A stretch of DNA of 64,000 nucleotides from Rhizobium sp. Leaf371 (GTDB taxonomy: Bacteria; Pseudomonadota; Alphaproteobacteria; Rhizobiales; Rhizobiaceae). Both the position numbers and the translations under genes were made by a program. Positions 57,359-64,000 of this stretch are shown piece by piece (position 1 is the first letter of the stretch; every line of letters begins with the position of its first letter). Where the stretch lies: positions 310,001 to 374,000 of the forward strand of contig NZ_LMQB01000023.1 of NCBI RefSeq assembly GCF_001424045.1, given 5' to 3'. Below the pieces are notes generated by a model. It was given only the letters and a program-made list of their open reading frames with translations. It had not been told where the DNA came from and did not search any database.

Positions 57359-57961
57359 TCACGCAAACAGCGCGCGCATCGCCTCGATCTCGTTGTCGCG
57401 GATATCGTGGCCACCATTGTGCCAGGAAAGCTGCGTCGTCGCACCCTGTGCCGTGAAATAGTCGGCGAGCGCGATGGTCAGCGGCGTCGGGCAGATGGGA
57501 TCGCGCTCGCCTGCCGTGACGAGAATGCGGCGCCCGGCAAGGCCCGGTGCCGGCGCCGGCTGAAACGGGATCAGCGGATGCAGGAGTGCGGCCCGGTCGA
57601 AGAGATCGGGCGCCTCCACCAGCATATTCGCGAGAATATTGGCGCCATTGGAAAAGCCGAGGCCGAAGATCTCGGATGCTCCGACCGCTTCGGCCTTTTC
57701 GCGCACAAAGGCGGCCAGCTTCTGCGTCCCGCGGGCGAGATCCGCCATGTCGTAGACGCCCTCGCCGGTGCGGCGGAAGAAGCGGGCGGCACCGTGTTCC
57801 GAGATGTCACCGCGCGGCGACAGGATGGTCGCGTCCGGGCGCAGCTGGCTTGCGAAGGTGAAGAACTGGTTTTCGTCGCCGCCGGTTCCATGCAGCGTCA
57901 CGAGAAGCGGTGCGCCCGGTGCGCCCGTCTTCATCAGGTGCGTGTAGTTCCTATCGGTCAT
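57359..57961 (-). CDS. Alpha/beta hydrolase, phospholipase/carboxylesterase family (MhqD-like)
   Basis: 200 aa. The catalytic triad is Ser104 in GLGFSNGAN, Asp154 in GERDPICP and His185 in HNGGHDI; an oxyanion LHGTGGDEN precedes. It belongs to the group with Bacillus MhqD that works with an MhqO dioxygenase on quinones. The start is the ATG at 57961; the longer open frame upstream runs through the RIME-like repeat and is not coding. It is the second gene after the dioxygenase, 177 bp downstream. Confidence 0.85.
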   Translation of the reverse strand: MTDRNYTHLMKTGAPGAPLLVTLHGTGGDENQFFTFASQLRPDATILSPRGDISEHGAARFFRRTGEGVYDMADLARGTQKLAAFVREKAEAVGASEIFGLGFSNGANILANMLVEAPDLFDRAALLHPLIPFQPAPAPGLAGRRILVTAGERDPICPTPLTIALADYFTAQGATTQLSWHNGGHDIRDNEIEAMRALFA

Positions 57962-58035
57962 GACAATGCTCCTGCCGGAGGCCACCGCATGTCTGCGACG
58001 GCTCCGGATTCTGACTGTTCCGTTTTCGGTGGTGG

Positions 58036-58134
58036 CTTGAAGCGCGTCGCGATCTTTCCGATTCGCTCTTTGCGCTTCAAGTCCCTGTTCTAAGCATGCC
58101 GTTGTCGCGAAACCGCGGCACACTTTGCGCGACA
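58036..58134 (-). repeat. RIME-like dispersed intergenic repeat, copy 2
   Basis: Two palindromes in one element. One has perfect 10-bp arms CTTGAAGCGC (58036-58045) and GCGCTTCAAG (58072-58081). The other has TGTCGCG/CGCGACA arms at 58103-58134. The minus strand of 58047-58134 aligns with 46503-46590. It fills the gap between the dioxygenase and hydrolase genes. Confidence 0.7.
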
Positions 58135-58138
58135 CACT

Positions 58139-59068
58139 TTAGTCGAGCTTTTCCAGCTGCTGCTCGAGGATCGGCCGCAGGTGCTTGTGCTGCTGCGGCA
58201 GCTTCAGCGCTTCGCCGAGATGCGCCCGTTCCTCGTCACGCTCGAAGCCCGGCTCGTTGGTGGCGATTTCGAACAGCACGCCGCCCGGCGTGCGGAAGTA
58301 GATCGCCCAGAAGTAATCGCGATCAATCACCGGGGTGACCTGATAGCCCGTGTCCATCAGAGCCTTGCGCACCTCGAGCTGGGCTGCACGATTGTCGACG
58401 GCGAAGGCGACATGGTGGACCGAGCCTGCACCCTGACGGCTGCCGGCTGCGTCCGGCAATGTCTCGATGTCGATGACACCCGCTGCCTTTGCGCCCGGCA
58501 CCAGAAGGCGCGTGACGCCGTCTCGCGTCTCCAGCGTGTCGTAGCCCATGAAACCGAGAAGCTCCGATGTCGCGCCTGCATCCCTCAGCCGCATGGCCAC
58601 CGAGTGGAAGCCGCGAATGGCGTGATCCTCACCGATGCCCCCATTCGTCCAAGGCGTGCGCGGATCGTCGGCCGTCTCGACCAGTGCGAAGCCATCGCCA
58701 TCCGGACCCTTGAACGACAGACGCTTCTCGCCGAAAGTCTCGCTCGGCGTCACCTCGGCCACGCCTTTCTGGGTCAGGCGATCCGCCCAGAAGGGAAGCG
58801 AGCCCTTGGGAACCGCGAAGACGGTCGTGCCGACTTCCCCGGCGCCGGGACGGCCGCGAGCGATATGCGGGAACGGGAAGTAGGTCATGACCGTACCGGG
58901 CGTGCCGATCTCGTCGCCGTAATAGAGGTGATAGACGTCGGGCGCGTCGAAATTGACCGTCTTCTTGATCCGGCGAAGGCCGAGCACATCGGTGAAGAAC
59001 GCATTGTTGACGCGGGCATTGGCCGCCATCGACGTGACGTGATGGAGCCCCTTGATATGGTCGATCAT
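58139..59068 (-). CDS. Ring-cleaving dioxygenase, VOC family (MhqO-like)
   Basis: 309 aa with two VOC modules: IKGLHHVTSMAANARVNNAFFTDVLGLRRIKKTVNFD (1-45) and a second after about 150 (IRGFHSVAMRLRDAG), with metal ligands in HHVTS, HHVAFAV and FEIATNEPGF. It matches the MhqO/PcpA-like dioxygenases that open hydroquinones. Together with the MhqD-like hydrolase it should detoxify quinones. A palindrome at 59177-59206 upstream could be its operator. Confidence 0.88.
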   Translation of the reverse strand: MIDHIKGLHHVTSMAANARVNNAFFTDVLGLRRIKKTVNFDAPDVYHLYYGDEIGTPGTVMTYFPFPHIARGRPGAGEVGTTVFAVPKGSLPFWADRLTQKGVAEVTPSETFGEKRLSFKGPDGDGFALVETADDPRTPWTNGGIGEDHAIRGFHSVAMRLRDAGATSELLGFMGYDTLETRDGVTRLLVPGAKAAGVIDIETLPDAAGSRQGAGSVHHVAFAVDNRAAQLEVRKALMDTGYQVTPVIDRDYFWAIYFRTPGGVLFEIATNEPGFERDEERAHLGEALKLPQQHKHLRPILEQQLEKLD

Positions 59069-59176
59069 GATCTCATCCTTTCCTGCCCGGATGTGTTGCC
59101 GCCGTTTGGCTGCCGGGCGTCTGATGAGGTCAAGATGGTGCAGGAGGCCGGCTGGCGATAGAGGATCGATGCAGGA

Positions 59177-59206
59177 CGGATTGTTCTCAATTTCGAGAAC
59201 AATCCG
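59177..59206. promoter_or_regulatory. Perfect palindrome upstream of the MhqO-like gene
   Basis: 12-bp arms CGGATTGTTCTC / GAGAACAATCCG around a 6-bp centre, 108 bp before the dioxygenase ATG. The inner TTCTC-N6-GAGAA is like MarR-family operators such as that of MhqR. The element has no T-run and is in the spacer before treZ's 3' end. Confidence 0.7.
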
Positions 59207-59272
59207 GTTTCGTTGTTCACACCTCGGAAGCCGGCGGCGAATCCCGTATCCGCCGCCGAAACGCGTCTTCGA

Positions 59273-61075
59273 CTAGGCGCGATCGAGGGCGAAGAGAACC
59301 GAATTTGGCCTCATGCCCTGCGTGCTGTGCTCGCCGTAAAGCGTTTCCCCGGTCGCCGGGGGCAGATCGGCGGGGATGTCACCGAAATTGGCGCGCAGCT
59401 GCAGGCGGCGGTCGCCGAGCTGCCAATCGATGGCGAGCAATCTTCTCTCTGCGGTGAGGATCGTCCCAGCCGAGAGCGTGTTGGGCGCGGCGAGCAGCAG
59501 CGGCACGATCGCACGCTTGCGGATGGCGATCAGATCGCGATAGAGCGCACGCCAAGCCTGCCCCTCCTCGGTCTCGGCCTTCGACCAGTCGAGGCGGGTG
59601 TTCTCCATCGTGTCCAAGGCATTCGGGTCTGCGACATCCTCGACGGACTTGCCCTCCGGCAGACCGCCGAAATTGTCCATGTCGGTGCGCCGGCCCTCGC
59701 GCACGGCCTTGCCGAGTTCGCCGTCGTAATCGGTAAAGAACAGGAAGGGACGCGTCTCGCCATATTCCTCGCCCATGAACAGCATGGGAATATGGGGCGC
59801 GAGCATGGTGACGACGGTCAGGGCCTTGAGCATTTCCTTCGACGTCAGCGTGATCAGGCGATCGCCGAACGCGCGATTGCCGATCTGGTCATGGTTCTGC
59901 AGGAAGCCGACAAAGGCCTCCATCGGCATCGGCTCGCTCATCTCGACCGGCTCCTGACCGGGAAAGATATAGCCTTCGGTCAGTGCACGCGCGAGGTTCT
60001 CGACCGGCTTGTCGATGAACTTGCCGTAGTAGCCCGTCTTCTCGCCCGTGGCGACGACATGTGCCGCATGGTGGTAGTCGTCGTTCCAGTCGGCATCGTA
60101 GAGCAGCGCTTCGTTGTCGTCGCTGCGGCGCAGTTCGATATGGTTGGCGGGGTCCTCGGTGACGAGGTGGATATGGCGGCCTTGAAACTCGGAGCGGGCC
60201 AGGCGTGCGATCTCGATGAGGACATGCGTTTCCGCGTCGTCGAAGATCATGTCGATCGCGTCGAAGCGCAGGCCGTCGATCCGGAATTCACGGAGCCAGT
60301 ACAGTGCGTTGCCGACGAAGAAATCACGCACCGGATCCTTGCTGTAGGCGATGGCCGCGCCCCAGGGCGTCTTCTTGCCCTCGCGGAAGAAATCCGGCGC
60401 ATAGGCACCCAGGTAGTTCCCGTCGGGGCCGAAGTGATTGTAGACGACATCCATGTAGACCATCAGGCCGAAGCCGTGAGCGGCATCGATGAAGGCTTTG
60501 AGGTCGTCCGGCGTCCCGTAGGCATTGTGCGGCGCGTAGGGGTAGACACCGTCGTAACCCCAGCCTCGCGTGCCGCCGAACTGCGAGACGGGCATGATCT
60601 CGACGGCCGTGATGCCGGTTTCCGCCAGATCGGCAAGCTTGTCGATTGCCGCCCGGAATGTGCCTTCCGGCGTAAACGTTCCGATATGAAGTTCATAGAG
60701 GATCGTTTCGGCCCAGGGCATGCCGTTCCAGCCGGTGTTCCGCCATTCATAGGCGTCGGGATCGACCAGCACTGCGGGACCGTGAACGTCCTCCGCGAGC
60801 GCGCGGGCTGCAGGGTCCGGCACGACCTTGCCGTCCGGCAGCACGAAGGCATAGGTCGCACCGGGTTTTGCCTCGGGAATGACGGCCTCGAACCAGCCCT
60901 CGCCTGCCTTGCCCATCTCGTGATCCGCGCCGTCCAGCCGAAGCGTCAGCCGATCCTCGCCCGGCGCCCAGAGACGGAACCGCGCGCCTCCCCCGTCCAG
61001 AAGCTCGGGCCCCCAAGCGGTGGTCTGCTGGTTTGCGGAAGGGTCAACACTCTCGGTTGTCATCAGGGAGTCCAT
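59273..61075 (-). CDS. treZ: Malto-oligosyltrehalose trehalohydrolase
   Basis: 600 aa GH13 enzyme that releases trehalose from maltooligosyl-trehalose made by TreY. An N-terminal CBM48-type domain (GARFRLWAPGEDRLTLRLDG) precedes the barrel with ILYELHIGTFTPEGTF, GWGYDGVYPYAPHNAYG, MDVVYNHFGPDGNYL, the nucleophile Asp in DGLRFDAIDMI, the acid Glu in LVTEDPAN and FLQNHDQIGNRA. The start ATG 61075 has GAGGA upstream. TreY is not in the window. Confidence 0.93.
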   Translation of the reverse strand: MDSLMTTESVDPSANQQTTAWGPELLDGGGARFRLWAPGEDRLTLRLDGADHEMGKAGEGWFEAVIPEAKPGATYAFVLPDGKVVPDPAARALAEDVHGPAVLVDPDAYEWRNTGWNGMPWAETILYELHIGTFTPEGTFRAAIDKLADLAETGITAVEIMPVSQFGGTRGWGYDGVYPYAPHNAYGTPDDLKAFIDAAHGFGLMVYMDVVYNHFGPDGNYLGAYAPDFFREGKKTPWGAAIAYSKDPVRDFFVGNALYWLREFRIDGLRFDAIDMIFDDAETHVLIEIARLARSEFQGRHIHLVTEDPANHIELRRSDDNEALLYDADWNDDYHHAAHVVATGEKTGYYGKFIDKPVENLARALTEGYIFPGQEPVEMSEPMPMEAFVGFLQNHDQIGNRAFGDRLITLTSKEMLKALTVVTMLAPHIPMLFMGEEYGETRPFLFFTDYDGELGKAVREGRRTDMDNFGGLPEGKSVEDVADPNALDTMENTRLDWSKAETEEGQAWRALYRDLIAIRKRAIVPLLLAAPNTLSAGTILTAERRLLAIDWQLGDRRLQLRANFGDIPADLPPATGETLYGEHSTQGMRPNSVLFALDRA

Positions 61076-61446
61076 CCTGTCCTCGTCTCGGTTCTGGCTC
61101 CGGTTTGGCCCGGAGGTGTGGTGCGTCGTGCGCCCCGCATCGGCTTTTATCCGCCCCTCAACAACCGGATCCGGGCAAAGGTTCCGGGTGCGATCAAGCG
61201 AATGCTGCACTGCGAATGCATATGCGTCGCGACGGCCGCACATCCAGGGACGACGATGTCGGACACGCAATGTTTATCGGTGATTGAACTTGTTGTGGCC
61301 ACGCCCGTTAGAGCCCGGATGCGTAGATCAGCGAGGCCCGGCAAGAGCGGAACCATTGGCTATGCCATGAAAAGATTCCCGATGCGCAAGGGAACAAAAT
61401 GATGCGCCGCACAATTTCTGAACGGGCCGAAACAGGGGATGCCGTC
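61076..61446. other. Divergent intergenic region treZ-glgX
   Basis: 371 bp with no gene. It must hold the treZ and glgX promoters, but I see no convincing hexamer pair. A TTGAAC at about 61284 with a weak GTTAGA 17 bp downstream is the best plus-strand candidate. Confidence 0.4.
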
Positions 61447-63537
61447 ATGGACGCCAGAGTCAAACAATATGCAGTCGAGCCGGGGTTCTGGCACACGCTG
61501 GGAGCGACGCCCGACAAGGATGGCGTCAATTTCGCGATCTTCTCCGCCCACGCCGAGCGGATCGAGCTTTGCCTGTTCGACGACAGCGGCGCCGTCGAAG
61601 TCGCCCGGATCGAACTTCCGGAATATACCAACGAGATCTGGCACGGCTACATCCCCGGCCTGAAACCCGGTGCGCTTTACGGCTACCGTGTGCATGGGCC
61701 CTACGATCCGGAGCGTGGTCATCGCTTCAACCCGAACAAGCTTCTGGTGGACCCCTATGCCCGCGAGCTCGTGGGTGACGTTCAATGGTCCAAGGCGCAT
61801 TTCGCCTATGACATGGACGCGGAAGACGACAAGGATCTCACCTTCAACACGCTCGACAGCGCGTCTGTCACGCCGAAGGGGCGGGTCATCGATCCGAAGA
61901 CCTACGACTGGAAGGGCGACCGCGGACCGATCGTCCCATGGTCGAAGACCATCTTCTACGAAACGCACGTCAAAGGCTTCACCAAGCTGCATCCTGCCAT
62001 TCCGGAAAACCTGCGCGGCACCTTCGACGGCATGGGTCACAAGGCCGCCGTCGATTATCTGAAAAGTCTTGGCATAACCTCGGTCGAGCTGCTGCCGACG
62101 CACTTCTTCCCCGACGACAGCATGCTGGTCGACAAGGGCCTGCACAATTACTGGGGCTACAACACGCTCGGTTTCTTCGCGCCGGCAACGCGCTATTACG
62201 GTCCCCGCGCGCTCGACGGCTTCCGCGACATGGTTCGTGCGCTGCACGATGGCGGTATCGAGGTCATTCTCGACGTGGTCTACAACCATACGGCCGAGGG
62301 CAACGAACTCGGACCGACGCTCTCCTTCAAGGGCATCGACAACTTCTCCTACTATCGCACCCTGCCGGATAACCATCGCTATTACATCAACGACACCGGC
62401 ACCGGGAATACGGTCAACACCTCGCATCCCCGCGTCCTGCAGATGGTGACGGATTCACTCCGCTACTGGGTCGAGGACATGCATGTCGATGGCTTCCGCT
62501 TCGACCTCGGCACCATTCTCGGCCGCGAACCCGAGGGCTTCGATGAGCGCGGCGGCTTCTTCGACGCCGTCACGCAGGATCCGGTCCTCTCCAAGGTCAA
62601 GCTCGTCGGCGAGCCGTGGGATATCGGACCGGGCGGCTATCAGGTCGGCGGCTTCCCGCCCGGCTGGGCCGAATGGAACGACAAATATCGCGACACGGTC
62701 CGCGACTACTGGATGGATACGGACGGAACGGCACCGGACTTCGCAGCCCGCTTCTTCGGCTCCGGCGATATCTACGATCTTCGTGGTCGCCGCCCCTGGT
62801 CCAGCGTCAACTTCGTCGCAGCGCATGATGGCTTCACCATCAACGACCTCGTTTCCTATAACGAGAAGCACAACGACGCGAATGGCGAGGACAACAAGGA
62901 CGGCCACGGCGACAATCGCAGCTTCAATTATGGCGCCGAAGGTCCGACCGACGACGAGACCATCAACGCGACCCGCGAGCGCCAGAAGCGCAACTTCCTC
63001 GCCACATTGCTGCTCTCGCACGGCACGCCGATGATTCTGGGCGGCGACGAGTTCGGCCGCAGCCAGATGGGCAATAACAATGGCTACTGCCAGGACAGCG
63101 ATATCAGCTGGATCCACTGGGAGAACCTGCCGCCCAGCGCAGAGGTCCTGCGCGAATTCGTTCGCCGGCTGACGACGCTGCGTGCCAACCAGCCGCTTCT
63201 GCACCGCGAGAACTGGCGCGACGGCATGGTCATCACCTGGTTGAATGCTGGCGGCGGCGAGCAGACCGAGGAGCAGTGGCAGGACGGCGGCGGCACGACG
63301 ATCGGCGCCATGATCTCGCGCGAAGACCTTGTCGAAAAGGACGGCGTCTGGTCACAAATCCTGATGATCTTCAATCCGCATGACGGCGTCGTACCGTTCG
63401 TGCTTCCCGAATGCCCCGGCGGCAACTGGGTCCTCGAACTGACGACGGACGATCCGGACGTTGAGGCGCAGCCTGTCGATGCGGCCGAGCCGTTCGACAT
63501 GCAGGCCCGCAGCCTCGCGGTCTTCCGCCCGGCCTGA
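61447..63537 (+). CDS. glgX: Glycogen debranching enzyme GlgX
   Basis: 696 aa GH13 isoamylase-type enzyme that removes short alpha-1,6 branches from phosphorylase-limited glycogen. VKQYAVEPGFWHTLGATPDKDGVNFAIFSAHAERIELCLFDD is the CBM48 start; LDVVYNHTAEGNELGPTLSF, the nucleophile Asp in DGFRFDLGTILGRE, the acid Glu in LVGEPWDIGPGGYQ and SVNFVAAHDGFTINDLVSYNEKHN are the catalytic blocks. The start is taken at ATG 61447 (GGGG upstream); 61399 would add 16 residues. Confidence 0.94.
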   Translation: MDARVKQYAVEPGFWHTLGATPDKDGVNFAIFSAHAERIELCLFDDSGAVEVARIELPEYTNEIWHGYIPGLKPGALYGYRVHGPYDPERGHRFNPNKLLVDPYARELVGDVQWSKAHFAYDMDAEDDKDLTFNTLDSASVTPKGRVIDPKTYDWKGDRGPIVPWSKTIFYETHVKGFTKLHPAIPENLRGTFDGMGHKAAVDYLKSLGITSVELLPTHFFPDDSMLVDKGLHNYWGYNTLGFFAPATRYYGPRALDGFRDMVRALHDGGIEVILDVVYNHTAEGNELGPTLSFKGIDNFSYYRTLPDNHRYYINDTGTGNTVNTSHPRVLQMVTDSLRYWVEDMHVDGFRFDLGTILGREPEGFDERGGFFDAVTQDPVLSKVKLVGEPWDIGPGGYQVGGFPPGWAEWNDKYRDTVRDYWMDTDGTAPDFAARFFGSGDIYDLRGRRPWSSVNFVAAHDGFTINDLVSYNEKHNDANGEDNKDGHGDNRSFNYGAEGPTDDETINATRERQKRNFLATLLLSHGTPMILGGDEFGRSQMGNNNGYCQDSDISWIHWENLPPSAEVLREFVRRLTTLRANQPLLHRENWRDGMVITWLNAGGGEQTEEQWQDGGGTTIGAMISREDLVEKDGVWSQILMIFNPHDGVVPFVLPECPGGNWVLELTTDDPDVEAQPVDAAEPFDMQARSLAVFRPA

Positions 63538-63587
63538 CCGGTTCCGGCCGGCACGCCGTCTGCGGGCCGGCGGGGATAGCCACACGA

Positions 63588-63622
63588 AAAAGCCGGTCTG
63601 ACACGCGGTCAGGCCGGCTTTT
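63588..63622. terminator. Bidirectional intrinsic terminator between glgX and glgA
   Basis: 15-bp stem with one T-G wobble, AAAAGCCGGTCTGAC / GTCAGGCCGGCTTTT, loop ACGCG. T-rich stretches follow the stem in both directions, so it serves convergent glgX and glgA. Confidence 0.88.
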
Positions 63623-63655
63623 CTTCATTGGTGGTACGAAGCAATCTCAAAGCGA

Positions 63656-64000
63656 TCAGGCGACCGCTTTTCTCGCCTTGGCGATGACCCGGCCGTAGAG
63701 CTCGGCATATTGCTCGGCGCTTCGCTCCCAGGAGAAATTGGCCTTCATGCCCTGGTTCTGCAAGCGGGCCCACTTCTTCGGATCCCGATAGGCATGGAAT
63801 GCCCGGTGGATGGCAAGGCGCAGATTGTCGCTCGTGGCGGGGTGAAACTGAAAGCCGGTGGCCACGCGTGCGGACATGGCCGCATCATTCGCATCGATGA
63901 TCGTTTCCGAAAGGCCGCCGGTGCGCGACACGACCGGCACGGCACCGTAGCGCAGCGCGTAGAGCTGCGTCAGGCCGCAAGGCTCGAAGCGGGATGGCTG
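63656..64000 (-). CDS. glgA: Glycogen synthase GlgA, C-terminal part (cut by window edge)
   Basis: The last 114 residues of an ADP-glucose-dependent GT5 synthase. [33 protein letters not shown] is the GT-B donor-binding signature (S-R-F-E-P-C-G), and the end has [23 protein letters not shown]. The N-terminal part is beyond the right edge. It is convergent with glgX. Confidence 0.93.
   Translation of the reverse strand, partial: QPSRFEPCGLTQLYALRYGAVPVVSRTGGLSETIIDANDAAMSARVATGFQFHPATSDNLRLAIHRAFHAYRDPKKWARLQNQGMKANFSWERSAEQYAELYGRVIAKARKAVA

Noticed and set aside
1-64000. CRISPR arrays, tRNA or rRNA genes, insertion sequences, prophage genes
   Set aside because: No regular spaced repeats, no tRNA-like T-loop in any gene-free stretch, and no transposase, integrase or phage-type protein among the supported frames.

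Overview
The window is chromosomal-type DNA of a Rhizobiaceae bacterium (Rhizobium / Agrobacterium / Sinorhizobium relatives). This rests on the high GC content, on gene neighbourhoods familiar from that family (lnt-ybeX-ybeY-phoH-miaB-olsA-rimI-tsaB; murJ-glnD-mutS-tme-olsB; lptC-lptA-lptB-rpoN-hpf-ptsN; grpE-hrcA-rph-rdgB-hemW), on both ornithine-lipid genes, and on RIME-like intergenic repeats. The genus cannot be fixed from the sequence alone. About 55 protein genes are supported. No rRNA, tRNA, CRISPR array, insertion sequence or prophage was found.

Layout. 1-9900 (minus strand): envelope, ribosome and RNA-modification genes (lnt end, ybeX, ybeY, phoH, miaB, olsA, rimI, tsaB, an Nfu-type Fe-S protein, a universal stress protein, trpS, a VOC protein). 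9920-17569 (minus): murJ, glnD, mutS. 17714-19996 (plus): the NADP-malic enzyme tme, convergent with olsB across a clear terminator. 21197-28644 (mostly minus): a hybrid sensor kinase, lspA, two RNA methyltransferase-type genes, lapA, ihfB and sppA, with a plus-strand coxG-like gene. 28944-34601 (plus): the lipopolysaccharide-transport genes lptC-lptA-lptB, then rpoN, hpf and ptsN. 34710-36751: an SDR dehydrogenase with an FAD-linked alditol-oxidase-type protein. 36854-41971: grpE-hrcA (minus) and rph-VOC-rdgB-hemW (plus). 42026-47872: an M29 aminopeptidase, an orphan capsule-type pair (Wza-like lipoprotein, single-module KpsC-like transferase) and a class III nucleotide cyclase.

48051-55512 is the most distinctive region. 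It is an apparently complete D-apiose catabolic cluster: a divergent GntR regulator, a RuBisCO-like protein (OiaT or OiaX type), OiaK, ApnO, ApsD and ApnL. Together they would take D-apiose through apionolactone, apionate, 3-oxo-isoapionate and its 4-phosphate to central metabolites. A 16-bp sequence inside a palindromic site occurs both before the RuBisCO-like gene and before apnO, which suggests one regulator controlling two promoters. apnO carries a perfect 79-bp tandem duplication at its 5' end. Because 79 is not a multiple of three, the natural start codon is out of frame with the rest of apnO, and the frame it opens runs without a stop into apsD.

55615-64000: gamma-glutamyltranspeptidase; an MhqD/MhqO-like quinone-detoxification pair behind a perfect 12-bp-arm palindrome; and glycogen/trehalose genes (treZ, glgX and the 3' end of glgA). 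Two families of degenerate dispersed intergenic repeats are visible (46503/58047 and 28709/47971).
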